Numbered from the stretch's first letter, positions 17,866 through 27,666 are shown. The stretch is 64,000 nucleotides of DNA from Spongiimicrobium salis (GCF_043678055.1 NZ_JBHEQA010000001.1:992001-1056000); one strand, 5' to 3'. Notes: generated by a model not told the origin, from the letters alone. Program-made: numbers and translations.

Positions 17866-17895
17866 CAAAACTATAAAATATTTTTATTAGTGCAA
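17866..17895 (-). promoter_or_regulatory. near-consensus promoter for the tRNA-Leu/GIY-YIG transcript
   Basis: On the minus strand TTG (17893-17895) is followed after exactly 19 bases by TAGTTTTG (17866-17873). This fits the Bacteroidota consensus TTG-N19-TAnnTTTG. Transcription would start near 17860, about ten bases before the broken tRNA copy. Confidence 0.7.
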
Positions 17896-17939
17896 CAAAA
17901 AATATCAACATTTATCCTTTAGCAACCCAAATAAATTTT

Positions 17940-17947
17940 TAAATTTG
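17940..17947 (+). promoter_or_regulatory. minus-7 element upstream of prs
   Basis: TAAATTTG matches TAnnTTTG about 52 bp before the prs start. A good TTG element at the right distance is not visible. Confidence 0.4.
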
Positions 17948-17999
17948 CACCTCCTTAATTTTAGGGAGGGTTAAAAAACAATATAACAATACATTAACG

Positions 18000-18941
18000 A
18001 TGTCCTACACCGTTCCAGAACCTAAAATCTTTGCTTGTACGCAAAGTACTGCTTTGGCAGAAAAAATAGCAAAAGCATATGGCACTGATCTAGGTAAAGT
18101 TATTTTCTCCAAATATAGCGATGGAGAATTTCAACCCTCATTTGAAGAATCGGTACGCGGGGCGCGTATCTTTATCATTGGTTCCACGAACCCTAGTTCC
18201 GAGAATTTAATGGAAATGCTCTTGATGCTGGATGCAGCCAAAAGAGCATCGGCGAGGCACATTACGGCCGTTATGCCGTATTTTGGATGGGCACGACAAG
18301 ATCGAAAGGATAAACCTAGAGTTCCAATCGCCGCAAAATTAATTGCAAAAATGTTGGAGACTGCTGGAGCTACACGTATTATTACTATGGATCTTCACGC
18401 AGACCAAATACAAGGATTTTTTGAAAAACCTGTTGATCATTTGTTTGCCTCCACCTTATTTTTACCTTATCTAAAACAATTGAACTTAGATAACCTTACA
18501 ATTGCGTCTCCTGATATGGGAGGATCCAAAAGGGCATATGCATATTCCAAAGCCTTGGAATGTGATGTAGTTATCTGTTATAAACAGCGAGCAAAAGCCA
18601 ATGTGATATCGCATATGGAGCTCATTGGGGATGTTAAAGGCAAAAATGTGGTTTTAGTAGATGATATGGTAGACACTGCAGGAACACTCGCAAAAGCTGC
18701 CGATTTGATGATGGAACGCGGTGCAACCAGTGTAAGGGCCATCACTACACATGCCTTATTATCAGGGAATGCCTATGAAAAAATAGAAAAATCCCATTTA
18801 CAGGAATTGATCGTTACCGATTCTATTCCACTTAGAAAAGAAAGTGAGAAAGTAAATGTATTGAGTTGTGCAGATCTGTTCGCAGATGTCATGACAAGAG
18901 TACACCACAATACCTCTATTTCCTCTAAATTTTTAATGTAA
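18000..18941 (+). CDS. prs: ribose-phosphate pyrophosphokinase
   Basis: PRPP synthetase of 313 residues, full length for the family. It makes phosphoribosyl pyrophosphate from ribose 5-phosphate and ATP for nucleotide, histidine and tryptophan synthesis. Visible signatures are the flexible-loop and ATP region YFGWARQDRKDKPR, the metal-binding MDLHADQIQGFF, and the ribose-phosphate loop VVLVDDMVDTAGT. It is followed by rplY and pth on the same strand, an order common in Flavobacteria, and is probably the first gene of that unit. Confidence 0.97.
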   Translation: MSYTVPEPKIFACTQSTALAEKIAKAYGTDLGKVIFSKYSDGEFQPSFEESVRGARIFIIGSTNPSSENLMEMLLMLDAAKRASARHITAVMPYFGWARQDRKDKPRVPIAAKLIAKMLETAGATRIITMDLHADQIQGFFEKPVDHLFASTLFLPYLKQLNLDNLTIASPDMGGSKRAYAYSKALECDVVICYKQRAKANVISHMELIGDVKGKNVVLVDDMVDTAGTLAKAADLMMERGATSVRAITTHALLSGNAYEKIEKSHLQELIVTDSIPLRKESEKVNVLSCADLFADVMTRVHHNTSISSKFLM

Positions 18942-18995
18942 GTTATAGGAAGTACATTAAAACACAATGTGAATTATTAATTTTTAATATATATA

Positions 18996-19622
18996 ATGAA
19001 GTCTATTACAATTAAAGGATCAGAAAGAGAAAGCGTAGGCAAGAAGTCAACAAAGGCCTTACGTAATGCTGGAAAGGTTCCTTGCGTATTATACGGAGGG
19101 GATGCACCATTACACTTTTCAGCGAATGAATTAGCATTCAAAAATTTAGTGTACACTCCAAACGCGCATACAGTTGTGATCGATTTGGAAGGTGGTAAAA
19201 CGTTTAGCGCCGTAATGCAGGATATTCAATTTCACCCTGTAACCGATGGCATCCTACACGTAGATTTTTACCAACTTTTTGACGACAAAGAAGTAACCAT
19301 GGATATTCCCGTACGTCTTGAAGGAAACTCTCCTGGGGTTAGAAACGGTGGTCGTTTGTTATTTAGAAAGAGAAAATTGACCATCAAAGCATTACCTGGA
19401 AATCTTCCAGATTTCTTTGATGTTGATATTTCTAAACTGAAAATCGGTGGAGGTATCCCCGTTTCTTCTGTATTAAGCGATGATTATTCGATCCTTCACC
19501 CGGATAGTACGATTATCGTACAAGTGAAAACTTCCAGAAACGCAGCAGCGGAAGAGGAAGATGAGGAAGAAGAAGCAACTGAAGGAGAAGCAGCCGCACC
19601 AGCAGCTGAAGCTACGGAGTAA
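18996..19622 (+). CDS. rplY: 50S ribosomal protein L25 (general stress protein Ctc form)
   Basis: A 208-residue long (TL5/Ctc) form of L25. The N-terminal half is the 5S-rRNA-binding L25 domain (KSITIKGSERESVGKKST through the mid-90s), followed by the beta-rich Ctc domain. The last 25 residues are a run of glutamate and alanine, a disordered acidic tail common in Flavobacteriaceae. It lies 54 bp after prs and ahead of pth, with a strong terminator at 19643-19670 between it and pth. Confidence 0.96.
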   Translation: MKSITIKGSERESVGKKSTKALRNAGKVPCVLYGGDAPLHFSANELAFKNLVYTPNAHTVVIDLEGGKTFSAVMQDIQFHPVTDGILHVDFYQLFDDKEVTMDIPVRLEGNSPGVRNGGRLLFRKRKLTIKALPGNLPDFFDVDISKLKIGGGIPVSSVLSDDYSILHPDSTIIVQVKTSRNAAAEEEDEEEEATEGEAAAPAAEATE

Positions 19623-19642
19623 TTCCACTCGCAAATCTTATA

Positions 19643-19670
19643 AAAAGCATCTGCCATGGCAGATGCTTTT
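19643..19670 (+). terminator. 28-bp perfect palindromic terminator
   Basis: AAAAGCATCTGCCA pairs with TGGCAGATGCTTTT without a mismatch, followed by GTATTTTT. It lies 20 bp after rplY and would end the prs-rplY transcript or attenuate read-through into pth. Confidence 0.88.
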
Positions 19671-19694
19671 GTATTTTTATAGCAAAACTGTGCT

Positions 19695-20324
19695 ATGTTC
19701 CATTTGTTAAAAGTAATTTTTGGTAGGAACGCCACTGTGCTGAAAGAAGCTGACCATATGAAGAAATTTTTAATCGTCGGACTTGGAAATATAGGAGATG
19801 AATACCGGGAAACGCGACACAATATCGGTTTCAAAATACTAGATACCCTTGCCGAAGCTCACGATGTTTCCTTTGAAACTGCCAAATTGGGTGCAATTGC
19901 CACTTTAAAAATCAAAGGCAAAAGTGTCCTTTTGTTACAACCTTCCACCTATATGAACCGAAGTGGAAAAGCCATTAAATACTGGATGGAGAAGGAAAAA
20001 ATTCCCATGGAAAACCTGTTGGTAATCACAGATGATCTTAATCTTCCATTTGGCACCCTGAGAACCAAAACCAAAGGGAGTGATGGGGGTCATAATGGTT
20101 TAAAGGACACCCAACAAATCCTTCAGACCACGCAATACAATAGATTCCGGTTTGGCGTAGGGGCCAATTTTAGCAAAGGTAGGCAGGTAGACTATGTCTT
20201 GGGCAAATGGAATGAGGAAGAGCAAAAAGCCATGCCCGAACGCCTGGAAAAAGCAATCGCTACCATTCGTTCTTTTGTATTGGCCGGCATCAAAATTACC
20301 ATGAATCAGTTTAATGGTGTCTAG
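19695..20324 (+). CDS. pth: peptidyl-tRNA hydrolase
   Basis: Releases peptides from peptidyl-tRNA dropped off the ribosome. The core begins at KKFLIVGLGNIGDEY with catalytic histidine in RETRHNIGF, then LLQPSTYMNRSG and LNLPFGTLRTKTKGSDGGHNG, all diagnostic. The ATG at 19695 gives 209 residues with a 21-residue basic extension. The in-frame ATG at 19758 gives the classical 188-residue enzyme. Related flavobacterial proteins often carry such an extension, so the start is uncertain. Confidence 0.95.
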   Translation: MFHLLKVIFGRNATVLKEADHMKKFLIVGLGNIGDEYRETRHNIGFKILDTLAEAHDVSFETAKLGAIATLKIKGKSVLLLQPSTYMNRSGKAIKYWMEKEKIPMENLLVITDDLNLPFGTLRTKTKGSDGGHNGLKDTQQILQTTQYNRFRFGVGANFSKGRQVDYVLGKWNEEEQKAMPERLEKAIATIRSFVLAGIKITMNQFNGV

Positions 20325-20360
20325 AGTCCGTTCTCTTTTCAGAAACTCCTGAGGGCAACT

Positions 20361-23300
20361 TTATTGTCGGACTACCTTGTAGGTTTTATTGAATCTTCGG
20401 TCTTCAAATTTTAGAAAGTAAACCCCGGATGGAAGTGCTGATAGATCCATGATCACTTCCCCATTATTGGTCTCGTATACCTCATCGTTCATTAAACGAC
20501 CATTCAGGTTAAAAATCCCTACACGTATAGCATCAATATCCGAATCAATGGTCACACGCACAACATCGGTAGTAGGATTTGGATAAAACGTAATTAAATT
20601 TACAATGACCTCAAAACAAGATTCTTCGAACATCATTCCGTTGCTTTCTGCATTAATGCATACCATATAGGTCCCCGCGCTGAGATTATCTAAGGTATAG
20701 CCATCAGAAAAGCTATCATTGACCATTACACCATTTCCAGTAATGGAAATACTGTAGTTGTTCATTTCCATAGCATTAATAGCAATTGCCCCATCATTGG
20801 CATCCCTACTGGATTCATTCTGCACATTGGTAGAAAAGTTCGTATCCGGGAATCGCAAAACGGGACATCCATTGGCATCTACCTCTACTCCTTCCGGCGT
20901 TCCTAAACAAAGGTCATCCCCATCGTCCAATACTCCATCATTATCGGCATCCGGACGAACATCGCCCTCTACACATATCTCCAGAGAGAACGCGTTCAAC
21001 GTACCTCCATCACCATTGGCCGTATCATTTATGGTTAGGGTCCATTCCCCTAAACTAGATTCCCCATTAAAATTGGCCAGTGCCCCTAAAGGGCGCACGG
21101 TTCCCGTAATTGCAGGATTATTGGTACAGGCTAAACTACTCCCGGCATCATCGAAAGTCGCACTAATATTTCTTCCATTACCACAAGAACCCGATACCAA
21201 ATCTACTGACGTCCCGGACGGGGATGTTAATCGGATGGTTAAATCGGACACAAAACTATGGTCAAGATCTAAAGTAACATTTACATCGGAGACTGGGCGA
21301 TCATTAGGAAAATTAACGGATGCCATTACAGTTGAGGTCCCAGAGGAAGAAATGGTAACAGGCACATCGGTAGATGAAATACTACTACAATTAATACTGG
21401 CTGTGGTAAAACGAAATGCCGCCCCAAAAACACCTTGGGAACAATTATTTTTTGGGCGCACTCTCCAGTAATATGAGGTGGCTTCTGCTAAATTGACCGT
21501 GGTATAGGTATTGGAAATTACGGTTGCCGTTTCTATGATGTTCGCAAAAGCCATATCGGTTGCAATATCCACATCATATTCCGTACTTCCAGCATTGGCT
21601 TCCCATTGCAGTACTTGATTGATTCCAGAAACCGAGGCTCCATTTGCAGGTGCCGACAAAACGACTTCCGAAAAATTACCATCGTAGACATTCAGTACGA
21701 GGTCTACGGATTTCGTAAAACTTGGTGCTGTGGCGGTTATTGTTATAGGATAACTCCCTTCAACTACAGCATTTACATTGGTTATCTCCATATTTACCGT
21801 CGTATTGCCCGATACCGTACTTGGAGAAAAGGCAATATTGAGTCCGGCAGGGACACCCGATACACTTAAGGTACTGGTTTCGGCAAAACCATTGAACGTT
21901 TCATAATCAAATGGAATGGTGGTATCATTGGGCTGGCAAATATCGTATTCCAAAGCTTCAAAATTAAGCACAACATCCGCACTACTAATAGCAAAATCCG
22001 CTGCATTTACCGCAAAAAACACATTGTCATGAGCACGTACCATAAGGCGTGCGTTCGTTGTTTCGACTCCCGGGATAAGTACTTCATGTGTACCATCATT
22101 TGGAACATCCGTGGCTAAGACCATGGAAAAATCCACTCCCCCATTTACAGATAGCAAAATATCTACGGTTTGCGTATTTATTGGGGCGGCTGTAGTATTG
22201 GCAACATCCCAAAGCACTGTTTGGGTGGAGCCGGCCGTATAGTTTTCACCTCCTGTTTGTGAAGTAAGGGCAAATGGGCCCGCGCTGGCCACTACATTGA
22301 TATTTAGTTGTTCGGAAACCACCTGTCCCCCTCCGAGGGCATTATCCCTAACGGTTACGGCAAAATTCATTTCCCGTCCAATGTTGGATACGGTCTCCCA
22401 TGCAGAATTCAATGTGGGACTAGACTGTGTTAGGTCTCCAGTGAGTACACTGGACAACCTTGGAAAATACCGTTTAGGATCTGTCGTAGGGCGTTGCGAT
22501 CTGAAATTTGCCCCACCCTGATTATCGGGTCCAAAAGTAAGATTGGTCACTAATCCATTATCGATTTGTTCCCAAGCAAAAGAAAGCATATCCCCATCTA
22601 CATCGGAAGCTGTTGCTTCCAATACAAAGGCCGTGCCCATGGGTATGGCATAATTGGCCAAAGGATCAACCACAGGGGGATTATTGGTAAGACCTATCAA
22701 GCCCCCACAGGCCGTTGTGGCCAGATACTCTGAAATTTGAAGAATACTATAGTAGTGAAAGTAATCATCGCCTTGAAGTGCAATATTATTGTTTCGGGCA
22801 ATCCCTGCATACCCCATAATCGTAGTACCACTACCAGGCTCTGCCTGTACACCGGTTCCCTCTGAAGCAAAAGACCAGGTATGGTTAGCCCCGAACTGAT
22901 GCCCCAATTCATGTCCTACAAAATCTAAATCAAATTGATCCCCTTGGGGGGAACTTCCAGAAGAGAAAGCACTTCCCTTTCTATTGTCGAAGCATACCGA
23001 CCCTATAAATCCTGCGTCTCCATTATTTGCAGCCCTATGAAACAAATGTCCCACATCATAATTTTCTTCCCCAATCGTATTCGTCAAGGTCGTTTGGGTC
23101 TGGGCATTGAGGTTGTTGGTATAGGGATCCGTGGCGCCATCGGTATAGATGAGCATATCATTGTCCCCTATCAATTCCAATCGGACGCCCAAATCAACTT
23201 CAAATACCGAATTCACTCGGGTCAAAGTAGCGTTGATCGCTGCCAATGCATCTGCCACTGTCCCTCCGTGAAATTGGGTATACTCCCCTGTAGTGGACAC

Positions 23301-23894
23301 GGCAATTCTATACGTTCTCAACCGCTGATCGTCTACTAATCTGGCGGTAGTGCCATCAAAACTTTTTTCAACTTCGGCGGTCGTATTACAAATGAAATCT
23401 GCATCTTTTTCTTGTGCCCCCCCACGTTGATACAGCGTATAGTGCGTATCGGTCCTATCCACTTTTTCCAGAAACATATCGGCTTTGCCATCCAGGTAAG
23501 TAAACATGCTCTGAATGCCTCTATGGGATACACTAAAACGCACCTTGTCCCCGCTATTTTTTAGGCTATATCCGGAATATGATTTTATGTTTGGGTATTT
23601 CTTGGCCAAGGCAGGGGCAAATACAGGGGTTTCCCGAACCCTAAAGGGAATAAGTTTTCCTTGGGAATCGGGGAAATATACAAGCGCTTCATTCCCTTCT
23701 TGCTGGTTTATACCGATCAGTTCTTTTTCAAGCGCTGCTTGCTGCAAAGCATATCTTTGTCCTGTTTTACCATTAAATCGTTGTGAAACAATGTTAGAAC
23801 TACCTTCTGACTGCCAATAATTTGTCTGTGAATACCCGTAAAAGGAAAGAAATAATATGGTAATTGAAAAAACAAGACGTAATTTTGCAATCAT
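20361..23894 (-). CDS. secreted reprolysin-type zinc metalloprotease with T9SS sorting domain
   Basis: An 1177-residue extracellular protease. Domains in order: signal peptide (1-22), propeptide-like region, and a metzincin catalytic domain with HELGHQFGANH (H328, E329, H332, H338) and Met-turn near M360. Then come Ig/cadherin-like beta domains, a fibronectin-III-like unit (about 740-830), a proprotein-convertase P domain (about 835-980), and a thrombospondin-3-like calcium repeat (DADNDGVLDDGDD). A C-terminal type IX secretion signal domain starts at FYPNPTTD. It should be exported by T9SS and degrade extracellular proteins. Confidence 0.93.
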   Translation of the reverse strand: MIAKLRLVFSITILFLSFYGYSQTNYWQSEGSSNIVSQRFNGKTGQRYALQQAALEKELIGINQQEGNEALVYFPDSQGKLIPFRVRETPVFAPALAKKYPNIKSYSGYSLKNSGDKVRFSVSHRGIQSMFTYLDGKADMFLEKVDRTDTHYTLYQRGGAQEKDADFICNTTAEVEKSFDGTTARLVDDQRLRTYRIAVSTTGEYTQFHGGTVADALAAINATLTRVNSVFEVDLGVRLELIGDNDMLIYTDGATDPYTNNLNAQTQTTLTNTIGEENYDVGHLFHRAANNGDAGFIGSVCFDNRKGSAFSSGSSPQGDQFDLDFVGHELGHQFGANHTWSFASEGTGVQAEPGSGTTIMGYAGIARNNNIALQGDDYFHYYSILQISEYLATTACGGLIGLTNNPPVVDPLANYAIPMGTAFVLEATASDVDGDMLSFAWEQIDNGLVTNLTFGPDNQGGANFRSQRPTTDPKRYFPRLSSVLTGDLTQSSPTLNSAWETVSNIGREMNFAVTVRDNALGGGQVVSEQLNINVVASAGPFALTSQTGGENYTAGSTQTVLWDVANTTAAPINTQTVDILLSVNGGVDFSMVLATDVPNDGTHEVLIPGVETTNARLMVRAHDNVFFAVNAADFAISSADVVLNFEALEYDICQPNDTTIPFDYETFNGFAETSTLSVSGVPAGLNIAFSPSTVSGNTTVNMEITNVNAVVEGSYPITITATAPSFTKSVDLVLNVYDGNFSEVVLSAPANGASVSGINQVLQWEANAGSTEYDVDIATDMAFANIIETATVISNTYTTVNLAEATSYYWRVRPKNNCSQGVFGAAFRFTTASINCSSISSTDVPVTISSSGTSTVMASVNFPNDRPVSDVNVTLDLDHSFVSDLTIRLTSPSGTSVDLVSGSCGNGRNISATFDDAGSSLACTNNPAITGTVRPLGALANFNGESSLGEWTLTINDTANGDGGTLNAFSLEICVEGDVRPDADNDGVLDDGDDLCLGTPEGVEVDANGCPVLRFPDTNFSTNVQNESSRDANDGAIAINAMEMNNYSISITGNGVMVNDSFSDGYTLDNLSAGTYMVCINAESNGMMFEESCFEVIVNLITFYPNPTTDVVRVTIDSDIDAIRVGIFNLNGRLMNDEVYETNNGEVIMDLSALPSGVYFLKFEDRRFNKTYKVVRQ

Positions 23895-23911
23895 AGCTAG
23901 TTCTTTATTAT

Positions 23912-23919
23912 CAAATGTA
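23912..23919 (-). promoter_or_regulatory. minus-7 element of the metalloprotease gene
   Basis: On the minus strand TACATTTG matches TAnnTTTG, 18 bp upstream of the protease start codon. No clear TTG partner is visible. Confidence 0.4.
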
Positions 23920-23941
23920 AGGTTTTTATTTATTCTAAAAG

Positions 23942-24868
23942 GTGGTCACAGTTCAAAGCATTTCAAAATACGACAAAACACAACCTACTTCCATAACCAT
24001 TGGCACATTTGATGGTGTACACGTCGGACATAAGAAGATACTGGAACGCCTCATAAATGATGCCAAAAGCATTGGCCTAAAAGCTACAGTCCTTACTTTT
24101 TTTCCGCATCCACGAATGGTTCTGCAAAAAGATGCGGACATTAAACTGCTAAATACCGTAGAGGAAAAAATCCAGATTCTAGAAAAAATAGGCTTGGATT
24201 CCCTCATTATTCATCCGTTTACGATGGATTTTTCCAGACTCACCGCCACAGAATTTGTACGGGATGTCCTGGTCAATAATATTGGCGCCAAGAAAGTAAT
24301 TATTGGTTATGACCATAGATTTGGGAGAAATAGAACGGCCAATATTAGTGATTTGATCACTTTTGGAGCCACCTACGATTTTGAGGTAGAGGAAATTCCG
24401 GTTCAAGAAATCGATGATGTTTCCGTAAGTTCCACCAAAATACGGAAAGCACTTATGGAAGGTGCCGTACGCACGGCCAATGATTACCTGGGTTATCATT
24501 ATATGCTTACGGGCGTGGTGACCAAGGGTAAAGGGCTAGGAAGGCAATTGAATTTCCCGACAGCCAATATTGCCATTGCGGAAAGCTATAAGTTGATTCC
24601 AAAAAATGGCGTTTATGTCGTAAAGAGTACCGTAAACGACCGCATGGTTCACGGAATGATGAATATTGGCAATAACCCAACAGTTGGAGGTACCGAGCGT
24701 AGTATTGAAGTCCATTTTTTTGATTTCAATGAGGACCTTTATGGGCAGAAAATCCAAATCGATATTCTAGATCGAATCAGGGATGAACACAAATTTGACT
24801 CTGTTTCGGCTTTGACGGAACAATTGAAGAAAGATAGAGCGACTTCATTTTCACTAATTTCCAAATAA
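23942..24868 (+). CDS. ribF: bifunctional riboflavin kinase/FAD synthetase
   Basis: A 308-residue enzyme converting riboflavin to FMN and then FAD. The N-terminal adenylyltransferase domain has TIGTFDGVHVGHKKIL (HxGH) and SVSSTKIRKAL. The C-terminal riboflavin-kinase domain has KGLGRQLNFPTANI and the closing RDEHKFDS segment. The start appears to be GTG at 23942, since there is no earlier ATG and the MVTVQSISKYD start fits homologues. The stop is directly followed by the ATG of the next gene, so the two are likely cotranscribed. Confidence 0.95.
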   Translation: MVTVQSISKYDKTQPTSITIGTFDGVHVGHKKILERLINDAKSIGLKATVLTFFPHPRMVLQKDADIKLLNTVEEKIQILEKIGLDSLIIHPFTMDFSRLTATEFVRDVLVNNIGAKKVIIGYDHRFGRNRTANISDLITFGATYDFEVEEIPVQEIDDVSVSSTKIRKALMEGAVRTANDYLGYHYMLTGVVTKGKGLGRQLNFPTANIAIAESYKLIPKNGVYVVKSTVNDRMVHGMMNIGNNPTVGGTERSIEVHFFDFNEDLYGQKIQIDILDRIRDEHKFDSVSALTEQLKKDRATSFSLISK

Positions 24869-26182
24869 ATGGTATCCCGATTTTTATTTCAAAAAATCGA
24901 TAATTCTTCCTTGGTTCTCTTCCGGGTTTTCTTTGGAATCCTCATTGCACTGGAATGTTACGGTGCTATTGTCACCGGATGGGTAAGGCGCACCTTGGTA
25001 GAGCCTAAATTCACCTTTAATTTTATTGGTTTTGAATGGCTGCAACCCTTGCCTGGAAATGGGATGTACTATTATTTTTTGGTGATGGGCACTTTGGGTG
25101 TCCTTATTGCCCTAGGCTATAAATACCGTTATAGCATGATAGGTTTCACCCTGCTATGGGCCGGAGTCTATTTTATGCAGAAAACATCGTACAACAATCA
25201 TTACTATCTGCTTCTGTTGATTTCCTTTTTAATGATTTTTTTACCAGCAGATCGGGATATTTCCTGGGTGACCAAAAAAAATCCCGCACTAAAAACCCAT
25301 AGCATGTATGGGTATGTGAAATGGATCATTATTGCGCAACTCTTCATTGTGTACGTATATGCTTCCGTAGCAAAGGTCTATGGAGATTGGCTTGATTTTA
25401 GGGTCATAGAGCTTCTCATGAAAGGCAGAGCAGATTATCCCTTGGTCGGGAGTTTTTTACAGCTTCCATGGGTACATAAGGTCATTGGGATAACGGGAAT
25501 TGTTTTTGATTTGTTGATTATTCCCGCACTTTTGTGGAAACCATCCCGGAAAATTGCCTTTGGATTGGCTATTATTTTTCATTTGTTCAATTCATTTGTA
25601 CTCCAGATAGGTATATTTCCTTATCTCGCCCTTGCTTTTACCGTCTTCTTCTTTGAACCAAAAACCATTAGAAAACTCTTTTTCAAGCGCAAAGAAATCT
25701 TCCCAACACAGGAAGCTCCACCACCCAATACCAAAAGGCTATTGTTTGTGGTTACAGGACTTTATTTTATTATACAATTGGGGCTACCCGTTCGCCATCA
25801 TTTTATTCAAGACGATGTCCTATGGACAGAAGAAGGACACCGACTGAGTTGGCGCATGATGCTTCGCAGTCGTACGGGCCGTGTTCAATTTAAGGTTGTA
25901 GACCCTAAAACTAAGGCTACGGATGTAGTAAACCTTGATACCTATCTCACCAAAAAACAGCAACGCCGTGTAGCGGCATACCCCGATTTTATGTGGCAAT
26001 TTGCCCAGCATCTCAAAAAAGAATATGCCGCAAAAGGAAAAACCATTGAAGTCTATGTGAAGTCAAGAGTAAGCATCAACGGAAAACCCTATCGCCAATA
26101 TATTGACCCTGAAGTAGATATTGCCAATGTTCCTTGGAATCATTTTGGCCATCACGATTGGATCTTACCTTCACCACTTTAG
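24869..26182 (+). CDS. HTTM-domain membrane protein (vitamin K-dependent carboxylase-like)
   Basis: A 437-residue integral membrane protein with about six to eight helices in the first 300 residues, containing HTTM-domain features (SLVLFRVFFGILIALECY, KTSYNNHYYLLLLISFL, HLFNSFVLQIGIFPYLAL). The C-terminal 120 residues are soluble. HTTM proteins share a fold with vitamin-K-dependent gamma-glutamyl carboxylase, but bacterial members have no established reaction. It begins on the base after the ribF stop codon, so translation is coupled. Confidence 0.85.
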   Translation: MVSRFLFQKIDNSSLVLFRVFFGILIALECYGAIVTGWVRRTLVEPKFTFNFIGFEWLQPLPGNGMYYYFLVMGTLGVLIALGYKYRYSMIGFTLLWAGVYFMQKTSYNNHYYLLLLISFLMIFLPADRDISWVTKKNPALKTHSMYGYVKWIIIAQLFIVYVYASVAKVYGDWLDFRVIELLMKGRADYPLVGSFLQLPWVHKVIGITGIVFDLLIIPALLWKPSRKIAFGLAIIFHLFNSFVLQIGIFPYLALAFTVFFFEPKTIRKLFFKRKEIFPTQEAPPPNTKRLLFVVTGLYFIIQLGLPVRHHFIQDDVLWTEEGHRLSWRMMLRSRTGRVQFKVVDPKTKATDVVNLDTYLTKKQQRRVAAYPDFMWQFAQHLKKEYAAKGKTIEVYVKSRVSINGKPYRQYIDPEVDIANVPWNHFGHHDWILPSPL

Positions 26183-26276
26183 ACCATTTCAGAGCGGAAA
26201 ACTGTATATTTTACCTCCTTATAAAATCCTGTCGCAATTGGGTTATTTTAAATAGGTAACATTCCTGAATTAACCT

Positions 26277-26284
26277 TAAATTTG
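26277..26284 (+). promoter_or_regulatory. minus-7 element upstream of serS
   Basis: TAAATTTG matches TAnnTTTG and lies 21 bp before the serS start, a typical short leader distance. No TTG box at 19 bp is visible. Confidence 0.4.
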
Positions 26285-26305
26285 CGTCACTAAAAAAAGA
26301 ATTCC

Positions 26306-27577
26306 ATGTTGCAACTACAAGCGATACGCGATCATAAAGAAGCTTTTGTCACGGCATTACAAAAACGTAATCTCGATGCGACTTCTTTATTGGATGAAGT
26401 CTTACATTTGGATGCTACCCGACGTGCGGTACAAACAAAGTTAGATCAAACCCTATCCGAGTCCAACAAACTTTCCAAGGAAATAGGAATGCTTTTTAAA
26501 AGTGGTAAAGCGCAAGAGGCCAATGCTATAAAAGCTCAGACCGGTGCCCTTAAGGAAGATGCCAAAGTGCTGAATGAGGAATTGGCGGCTACTGCGGAGA
26601 AATTACAGGACTTATTATATCAAATCCCCAACATCCCCCACCCTTCCGTTCCTTCCGGGAATAGCGATGAGGATAATGAGGAAATTTTTAAAGAAGGTAC
26701 TATCCCCACTTTGGAAGATGGCGCATTGCCCCATTGGGAACTGGCAAAAAAGTATGACATTATCGATTTTGAATTAGGGGTTAAAATCGCTGGGGCAGGC
26801 TTTCCCGTATACAAAGGCAAAGGAGCACGACTTCAACGCGCTTTGATTTCTTATTTTTTGGATAAGAACACCGCTGCCGGTTATACTGAAATTCAAGTGC
26901 CTCATCTAGTGAACGAAGCTTCTGGTTATGGTACGGGACAACTCCCGGACAAGGAAGGTCAAATGTATCATATTGGGGAAGATGATCTTTATCTTATCCC
27001 TACGGCAGAAGTTCCGGTAACCAATTTGTTTCGAGGAGAACTTATGGACAAATCCAATTTTCCTATCTGTTATACCGGATATACCCCTTGTTTTAGGAGA
27101 GAAGCCGGAAGCTATGGTGCACATGTTCGCGGATTGAATCGTCTTCACCAATTCGATAAGGTAGAAATTGTACGCGTGGAACATCCAGATAATTCCTATG
27201 CCGCCTTAGACGGTATGGTCGCTCATATTAAGGAGATATTGCGGGAATTAAAATTACCCTATAGAATTCTCCGCCTTTGTGGAGGTGATCTTGGTTTTAC
27301 TTCTGCGCTCACCTATGATTTTGAATTATTTTCCACAGCCCAAGATCGCTGGCTGGAAATCAGTTCTGTTTCCAACTTTGAAACCTATCAGGCAAACCGT
27401 TTAAAATTGCGCTTCAAAGATGAAAAGGGAAAGAGTCAATTGGCACATACCTTGAATGGAAGTTCTTTGGCGCTTCCAAGAGTCTTGGCAGGAATCCTTG
27501 AAAATTATCAAACCAAGGATGGTATCCGTGTTCCAGATGTGCTGATTCCTTATTGTGGATTTGATCGTATTGATTAA
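26306..27577 (+). CDS. serS: seryl-tRNA synthetase
   Basis: Class II aminoacyl-tRNA synthetase of 423 residues, normal length. The N-terminal coiled-coil tRNA-binding arm spans about 1-110. The catalytic core has motif 2 (CFRREAGSYGAHVRGLNRLH) and motif 3 (LNGSSLALPRVLAGILENYQ). It charges tRNA-Ser with serine in the cytoplasm. It is a housekeeping gene with its own minus-7 element upstream and no close cotranscribed neighbour. Confidence 0.97.
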   Translation: MLQLQAIRDHKEAFVTALQKRNLDATSLLDEVLHLDATRRAVQTKLDQTLSESNKLSKEIGMLFKSGKAQEANAIKAQTGALKEDAKVLNEELAATAEKLQDLLYQIPNIPHPSVPSGNSDEDNEEIFKEGTIPTLEDGALPHWELAKKYDIIDFELGVKIAGAGFPVYKGKGARLQRALISYFLDKNTAAGYTEIQVPHLVNEASGYGTGQLPDKEGQMYHIGEDDLYLIPTAEVPVTNLFRGELMDKSNFPICYTGYTPCFRREAGSYGAHVRGLNRLHQFDKVEIVRVEHPDNSYAALDGMVAHIKEILRELKLPYRILRLCGGDLGFTSALTYDFELFSTAQDRWLEISSVSNFETYQANRLKLRFKDEKGKSQLAHTLNGSSLALPRVLAGILENYQTKDGIRVPDVLIPYCGFDRID

Positions 27578-27666
27578 GATTTTTTAGCCCCTGTTCGGGA
27601 GGAGGAAGGAATTGGGTCAATTCTTTACAATGACCTTAACACCAACTTTCGGTATTTGGTGTATCT

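Noticed and set aside
20758..21471. 237-codon frame antisense to the metalloprotease gene
   Set aside because: A long shadow frame produced by the coding bias of the opposite strand. The protease is clearly the real gene.
27639..27662. 7-bp inverted repeat ACACCAA/TTGGTGT before the TPR gene
   Set aside because: Short and in an AT-rich setting. It overlaps promoter-like sequence and could easily be chance.
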